Source: an uncultured Clostridia bacterium (GTDB lineage Bacteria > Bacillota > Clostridia > Oscillospirales > CAG-382). From it: a stretch of 17,933 nucleotides of DNA. Position 1 is the stretch's first letter; every line of letters begins with the position of its first letter. Made by a program: the position numbers and the translations under genes. This document shows positions 14,560 through 17,933 of the stretch, one piece after another. A model generated the notes under the pieces. That model made no database searches and was not told the DNA's origin. It worked only from the letters and a program-made list of their open reading frames with translations. The stretch covers positions 1-17,933 of the forward strand of contig CAJOMW010000017.1 in the NCBI GenBank assembly GCA_905235695.1, in the 5' to 3' direction.

Positions 14560-15765
14560 ATGTACAACAAGTCTGAAGTTCTGGAATATGTAAGGTCAGA
14601 GGACGTAAAATTCATAAAGCTCGCTTTTTGCGACGTGTTCGGGGTGCAGAAAAATATATCCATTCTCGCCTCCGAGCTTGAGCGCGCCTTTGAGAAGGGC
14701 ATATCCTTCGACGCATCGTCCATAGACGGCTTTACGGACGTTGTAAAGTCGGATCTGTTCCTTGTGCCGGATCCGTCGACGCTTGAGGTGCTGCCGTGGA
14801 GACCTTCGCACGGAAAGGTCGTAAGAATGCTCTGCAGCATAATGAAGCCCGACGGCACTCCGTTTGAGAGCGACTCAAGGTATATACTCAAAGAGGCGGT
14901 GAAGTACGCCGAGAGCTTTGGCGTCAGCGCTTCATTCGGTGCGGAGGTGGAATTCTATCTCTTCAATACGGACGAGGACGGCAAGCCCACAAAAATCCCG
15001 TTTGACGACGCTACCTATCTCGACATTGCGCCCTTTGACAAGGGAGAAAACATAAGAAGAGAAATATGCCTTACGCTCGAAGACATGGAAATATATCCCG
15101 AGATCTCTCATCACGAAGCAGGTCCGGGACAGAATGAGATAGATTTCAGATATTCCGATCCCCTCTCGAGTGCGGACAATACAGTGACCTTCAAGTCGGT
15201 CGTCGCTGTCGTTGCCGCAAAGAACGGCGTTGCCGCAAGCTTTGACCCGATGCCGCTTGAAAACGAAGTCGGTAACAGCATGCACATAAACATTTCGCTC
15301 AGCGATGCGTCTAAGATCCCGTCGTTTATCGCCGGGGTGCTGGAGAACATACGCGGCATTACCGCTTTTCTGAACCCGACGGTCGAGTCGTATTCAAGGC
15401 TCGGAAAGGGCAAGGCTCCGAAATATGTGACCTGGTCGAGAGAAAACCGCTCTCAGCTCATAAGAATACCGGCGGATACCGATAACAGAAAGAGATTTGA
15501 GCTCCGCTCCCCCGATCCTCTCGCAAATCCCTATATTGCCTACGCTCTGCTCCTTTACGCCGGGACGGAAGGCGTGAAAAAGAAGCTTTTGCTCTGCGAG
15601 CCGTGCGACTTAAACCTGTATCTTGCACCCGAAAGCGTTATGAGCAGGATAGAGTCGCTCCCGATGTCGCTTGAAGAAGCGGTAGCGGAGGCGGAAAAAA
15701 ATGAAATAGTCAAAAAATATCTGCCGCAAGCATATTGCGACGCATTAAAAGGAAGACTCAAGTAA
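14560..15765 (+). CDS. glnA: Short type I glutamine synthetase-like protein with altered active-site residues
   Basis: The 401-residue protein aligns with type I glutamine synthetase but is shorter (family about 440-470), lacking the C-terminal tail after Leu-Pro-Met-Ser-Leu-Glu-Glu-Ala. Retained features include the Asp loop (Phe-Asp-Ala-Ser-Ser-Ile-Asp-Gly), metal ligands Glu129 and Glu131, Glu186 and Glu193 (His-His-Glu...Gln-Asn-Glu-Ile-Asp-Phe), His242, and the Arg-Phe-Glu-Leu-Arg-Ser-Pro-Asp-Pro metal/arginine motif. Two key positions differ. The glutamate-binding Asn of Asn-Gly-Ser-Gly-Met-His is Val237 (Val-Gly-Asn-Ser-Met-His). The flap Glu expected before Ala-Pro is Lys285 (Gly-Lys-Ala-Pro). 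It may be a weak synthetase, use another amine or acid substrate, or act as a sensor. It is followed 15 bases later by the ANTAR regulator, and GlnN is available as the standard enzyme. Confidence 0.88.
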   Translation: MYNKSEVLEYVRSEDVKFIKLAFCDVFGVQKNISILASELERAFEKGISFDASSIDGFTDVVKSDLFLVPDPSTLEVLPWRPSHGKVVRMLCSIMKPDGTPFESDSRYILKEAVKYAESFGVSASFGAEVEFYLFNTDEDGKPTKIPFDDATYLDIAPFDKGENIRREICLTLEDMEIYPEISHHEAGPGQNEIDFRYSDPLSSADNTVTFKSVVAVVAAKNGVAASFDPMPLENEVGNSMHINISLSDASKIPSFIAGVLENIRGITAFLNPTVESYSRLGKGKAPKYVTWSRENRSQLIRIPADTDNRKRFELRSPDPLANPYIAYALLLYAGTEGVKKKLLLCEPCDLNLYLAPESVMSRIESLPMSLEEAVAEAEKNEIVKKYLPQAYCDALKGRLK

Positions 15766-15780
15766 TCGGAGAACAGAAAC

Positions 15781-16365
15781 ATGATTCGCAGTGAAGAACA
15801 CGTAAGCGCGCTTATCGTTTCATCGTCCGACAAGATATTTGACTTCTTTAAAGAGCTAATATCCGACACCTATTCATCGGATATAATCAGGGCGTCGAGC
15901 GTCGGTGAAGCGAAAAGGCTGTCGGTTTCGGACACGTTTGACATAGTTATAATCAATGCGCCGCTGAAGGACGAGACGGGAATAGAATTTGCGCTCGACC
16001 TTGCCGCCGACACAGACACGGGCGTGCTTATACTGATAAACAACGAATACTACGAGCAGGTATCGTACGAGGCAGGCCGATACGGAGTCTTCACGCTCTC
16101 AAAGCCGACGTCCCGACAGACCTCCGAGGACGCACTCAGATTTATGACGGTTTCAAACGCGCGCCTCGGAAAATATCAGCAGCGCGCCGCAAAGCTCAAT
16201 GCGAAAATCGAAGAAATACGCATAGTCAACCACGCAAAATGGGAGCTTATAGAAAAGCTCGGAATCACCGAGAAGGAGGCGCACAAGCTGATAGAAAAGC
16301 AGGCTATGGACACGCGCCGCACAAGGCGCGAGGTGGCTGAAACGATACTCAAGACGTATAAATAA
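15781..16365 (+). CDS. ANTAR-domain RNA-binding antiterminator with degenerate receiver (NitR-like)
   Basis: Residues 8 to about 120 form a receiver-like fold. The phosphoacceptor Asp is Asn59 (Ile-Ile-Asn-Ala-Pro-Leu) and the usual acidic pair is Ser14-Ser15, though the conserved Lys-Pro (Lys108) remains, so aspartyl phosphorylation is not expected. A coiled-coil linker (about 121-140) leads to an ANTAR domain (about 140-192) with Ala-Lys-Trp-Glu-Leu-Ile-Glu-Lys, Gly-Ile-Thr-Glu-Lys-Glu-Ala-His, Gln-Ala-Met-Asp-Thr-Arg-Arg and Glu-Val-Ala-Glu-Thr-Ile-Leu. ANTAR proteins bind paired RNA hairpins and block terminator formation. GGAGA lies about 10 bases before the ATG, and the gene is 15 bases after glnA, so they are co-transcribed. 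The pairing matches clostridial glnA-nitR. Likely targets are the nearby nitrogen genes (glnN leader, glnN-amt terminator), but this is inference. Confidence 0.93.
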   Translation: MIRSEEHVSALIVSSSDKIFDFFKELISDTYSSDIIRASSVGEAKRLSVSDTFDIVIINAPLKDETGIEFALDLAADTDTGVLILINNEYYEQVSYEAGRYGVFTLSKPTSRQTSEDALRFMTVSNARLGKYQQRAAKLNAKIEEIRIVNHAKWELIEKLGITEKEAHKLIEKQAMDTRRTRREVAETILKTYK

Positions 16366-16378
16366 TTTTCATCTGCTA

Positions 16379-16407
16379 TTGAAAAAGGCAAGAGAAAATG
16401 ATATACT
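16379..16407 (+). promoter_or_regulatory. Sigma-A promoter of the HD-HAD-XRE operon
   Basis: TTGAAA (16379-16384), a 17-base spacer and TATACT (16402-16407) lie between the ANTAR gene stop and the HD-protein start. This separates the next three genes from the nitrogen operon. Confidence 0.75.
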
Positions 16408-16445
16408 ATCCATAGAGAAATAAATCAAAGAATCGGAGATACACG

Positions 16446-17045
16446 ATGAACGAAGAACAGCTCCGTGCCTTGGCAGGCACTTCACCAAAAGACAAATTTA
16501 TAGATGCATATAACACGGCAATAAGCCGTCAGGGCAGTAAAGAGCTGCTCGACTGGCTCATAAAGACCGACTTTTTCACCGCACCCGCCTCCTCCCGCTA
16601 TCACAGCGCCTACGAGGGCGGTCTCTGCGAGCACAGTCTGAACGTATACAACGCCATGATAGATACATTTAACGGAGGGAAGCCTGACGAGTCGTTCGCT
16701 ATATGCGCACTTCTTCACGACCTCTGCAAGGCTGAGTTTTACAAGTCCTCCACGAGGAACGTCAAGAACGAGACGACAGGCGCATGGGAAAAGGTCCCCT
16801 ACTACACAATAGATGACAGATTTCCGTTCGGACACGGCGAAAAATCCGTTTTTCTCATAGAGCGCTTCATGCGTCTGAAGGTTGACGAAGCAATCGCAAT
16901 AAGGTGGCACATGGGCGGTTTTGACGATGCGGCAAAAGGCGGAAGCATGGCGATAAACTCGGCTTACGAGAAGTATCCTCTTGCAGTAAAGCTGCACATT
17001 GCCGACGTCATGGCGACGTACTTAATGGAAAACACTCCCTCGTAA
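16446..17045 (+). CDS. HD-domain metal-dependent hydrolase of unknown substrate
   Basis: The 199-residue soluble protein has an HD-superfamily pattern: His63 (Cys-Glu-His-Ser-Leu-Asn), the His91-Asp92 pair (Leu-Leu-His-Asp-Leu-Cys-Lys), His130 (Gly-His-Gly-Glu-Lys-Ser) and His155 (Arg-Trp-His-Met-Gly-Gly). These are the expected metal ligands of a phosphohydrolase acting on a nucleotide or similar phosphoester. The segment between the HD pair and His130 carries an aromatic insertion (Trp-Glu-Lys-Val-Pro-Tyr-Tyr). No extra domains are seen. The ATG is seven bases after GGAG and follows its own promoter. The following HAD gene is 23 bases downstream, so the two are probably co-expressed. The substrate cannot be told from sequence. 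Confidence 0.9.
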   Translation: MNEEQLRALAGTSPKDKFIDAYNTAISRQGSKELLDWLIKTDFFTAPASSRYHSAYEGGLCEHSLNVYNAMIDTFNGGKPDESFAICALLHDLCKAEFYKSSTRNVKNETTGAWEKVPYYTIDDRFPFGHGEKSVFLIERFMRLKVDEAIAIRWHMGGFDDAAKGGSMAINSAYEKYPLAVKLHIADVMATYLMENTPS

Positions 17046-17068
17046 TCAGCGACAGAAAGGCAGAACAA

Positions 17069-17875
17069 ATGAACAAGATACTTGATATAGAGAACAAATC
17101 AGGCTTTATATGCGATATGGACGGCGTTATATACCACGGAAATATTTTACTTCCGGGTGTTACGGAGTTTGTAGAGTGGCTCAAGAAGGAAAACAAGCAC
17201 TTTCTGTTCCTCACAAACAGCTCCGAGCGCTCGCCGAGAGAGCTTCGCCAGAAGCTCGCAAGAATGGGACTTGACGTAGACGAAAGCAACTTCTACACAA
17301 GCGCTCTTGCAACGGCTGAATTTTTGTCTTCGCAGAAGCCCGGCTGCTCGGCTTACGTTATAGGAGAGCCGGGACTCACCAATGCTCTGTACGAAAAAGG
17401 AATATCAATGAACGACATCAATCCCGATTACGTCGTAGTCGGCGAGACGAGAACATACAACTACGACAGCATACTCCGTGCTGTTCGGCTCGTAAACAAC
17501 GGTGCAAAGCTCATAGGCACGAATCCCGACATGACCGGTCCTTCCGAGCAGGGCATAATACCCGCCTGCAAGGCGCTGGTCGCTCCGATCGAGCTTTCGA
17601 CGGGTGCTTTTGCCTACTATCTCGGAAAACCAAACCCCCTCATGATGAAGACCGGCATAAAGCTGCTCGGTGTTTCTCCCGAACAGGCGGCGATAATTGG
17701 CGACAGAATGGACACTGACATAATCGCCGGCGTAGAATCCGGCATAGAGACGGTGCTGGTGCTCTCCGGCGTCACGAATTTCCACATAATGAAAAAGTTC
17801 CCCTACCGTCCGACCTATATTTACAACGGCGTCGGAGATATTATCAAAGGAACGCCGGCGGAGTATGATAAATAG
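17069..17875 (+). CDS. NagD-like HAD superfamily (class IIA) phosphatase
   Basis: This is a 268-residue cytoplasmic phosphatase of the HAD-IIA group, full length. Motif I is Asp16-Met-Asp18-Gly-Val-Ile-Tyr-His-Gly, with Asp16 as nucleophile and Asp18 as acid/base. Motif II is Leu-Thr-Asn-Ser-Ser. The class IIA cap lies between motifs II and III (about 60-175; Gly-Thr-Asn-Pro-Asp). Motif III lysine is Lys187 in Gly-Lys-Pro-Asn-Pro, and motif IV is Gly-Asp212-Arg-Met-Asp-Thr-Asp217. Relatives hydrolyse small sugar or nucleotide phosphates, often as housekeeping repair enzymes; the substrate here is not known. It follows the HD gene by 23 bases with GAAAGG before the ATG and precedes the XRE gene by 14 bases, so all three appear to form one operon. 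Confidence 0.93.
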   Translation: MNKILDIENKSGFICDMDGVIYHGNILLPGVTEFVEWLKKENKHFLFLTNSSERSPRELRQKLARMGLDVDESNFYTSALATAEFLSSQKPGCSAYVIGEPGLTNALYEKGISMNDINPDYVVVGETRTYNYDSILRAVRLVNNGAKLIGTNPDMTGPSEQGIIPACKALVAPIELSTGAFAYYLGKPNPLMMKTGIKLLGVSPEQAAIIGDRMDTDIIAGVESGIETVLVLSGVTNFHIMKKFPYRPTYIYNGVGDIIKGTPAEYDK

Positions 17876-17889
17876 GATCGGATATTATT

Positions 17890-17933
17890 ATGACAGGCTT
17901 TGGAGAAAGGCTCAAAGAGCTCAGAAAAGAATT
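17890..17933 (+). CDS. XRE-family helix-turn-helix regulator, 5' end only
   Basis: An ATG 14 bases after the HAD stop begins Met-Thr-Gly-Phe-Gly-Glu-Arg-Leu-Lys-Glu-Leu-Arg-Lys-Glu and runs off the right edge. The Phe-Gly-Glu-Arg-Leu-Lys-Glu-Leu-Arg start is the first helix of a Cro/CI-type DNA-binding domain. The likely ribosome site is AGGATCGGA, just before the ATG. Only 14 full codons are visible, so domains beyond the first helix and any ligand cannot be described. Confidence 0.65.
   Translation, partial: MTGFGERLKELRKE

Overview
The window looks like a chromosomal piece from an anaerobic, Gram-positive Clostridia-type bacterium, possibly an uncultured gut Oscillospirales-like lineage. 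This is an inference. It rests on near-consensus sigma-A promoters with 17-base spacers, strong AGGAGG-type ribosome binding sites, a T-box leader, an SLH/CAP surface protein, rubrerythrin, a type III glutamine synthetase, a TrpB2-type tryptophan synthase, and a glutamine-synthetase/ANTAR gene pair. I see no mobile elements, CRISPR arrays, tRNAs or rRNAs.

Left part (1-2500). The 3' end of an AzlD-like membrane protein gene is followed by a rubrerythrin gene with its own promoter but a two-base frameshift. Two hairpins that may be terminators separate it from a convergent gene for a secreted protein with three SLH repeats and a CAP domain.

Centre (2531-14440, all minus strand) is a nitrogen-assimilation block. 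In transcription order it holds trpB2, glnN (type III glutamine synthetase), amt with a fused C-terminal P-II domain, gltB and gltD (glutamate synthase large and small subunits). Ammonium taken up by Amt becomes glutamine through GlnN, and glutamate through GltBD. trpB2 has its own promoter and a complete T-box leader whose specifier (UGG) and tRNA acceptor contact (UGGC) both fit tRNA-Trp. glnN has its own promoter and a strongly structured, possibly bistable leader. A very stable intrinsic terminator sits between glnN and amt with almost no room for a separate amt promoter, so amt-gltB-gltD may depend on controlled readthrough.

Right part (14492-17933, plus strand). Divergent from trpB2 is a promoter driving a short type I glutamine-synthetase-like gene and, 15 bases later, an ANTAR RNA-binding antiterminator. 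The synthetase has Lys where the catalytic flap Glu is expected and Val where the glutamate-binding Asn is expected. The ANTAR protein's receiver domain lacks the phosphoacceptor Asp. Together they look like a phosphorylation-independent nitrogen-sensing module in the style of clostridial glnA-nitR, and this is the most interesting system in the window. After it, a separate promoter drives an HD-domain hydrolase, a NagD-like HAD phosphatase and the start of an XRE-type regulator.
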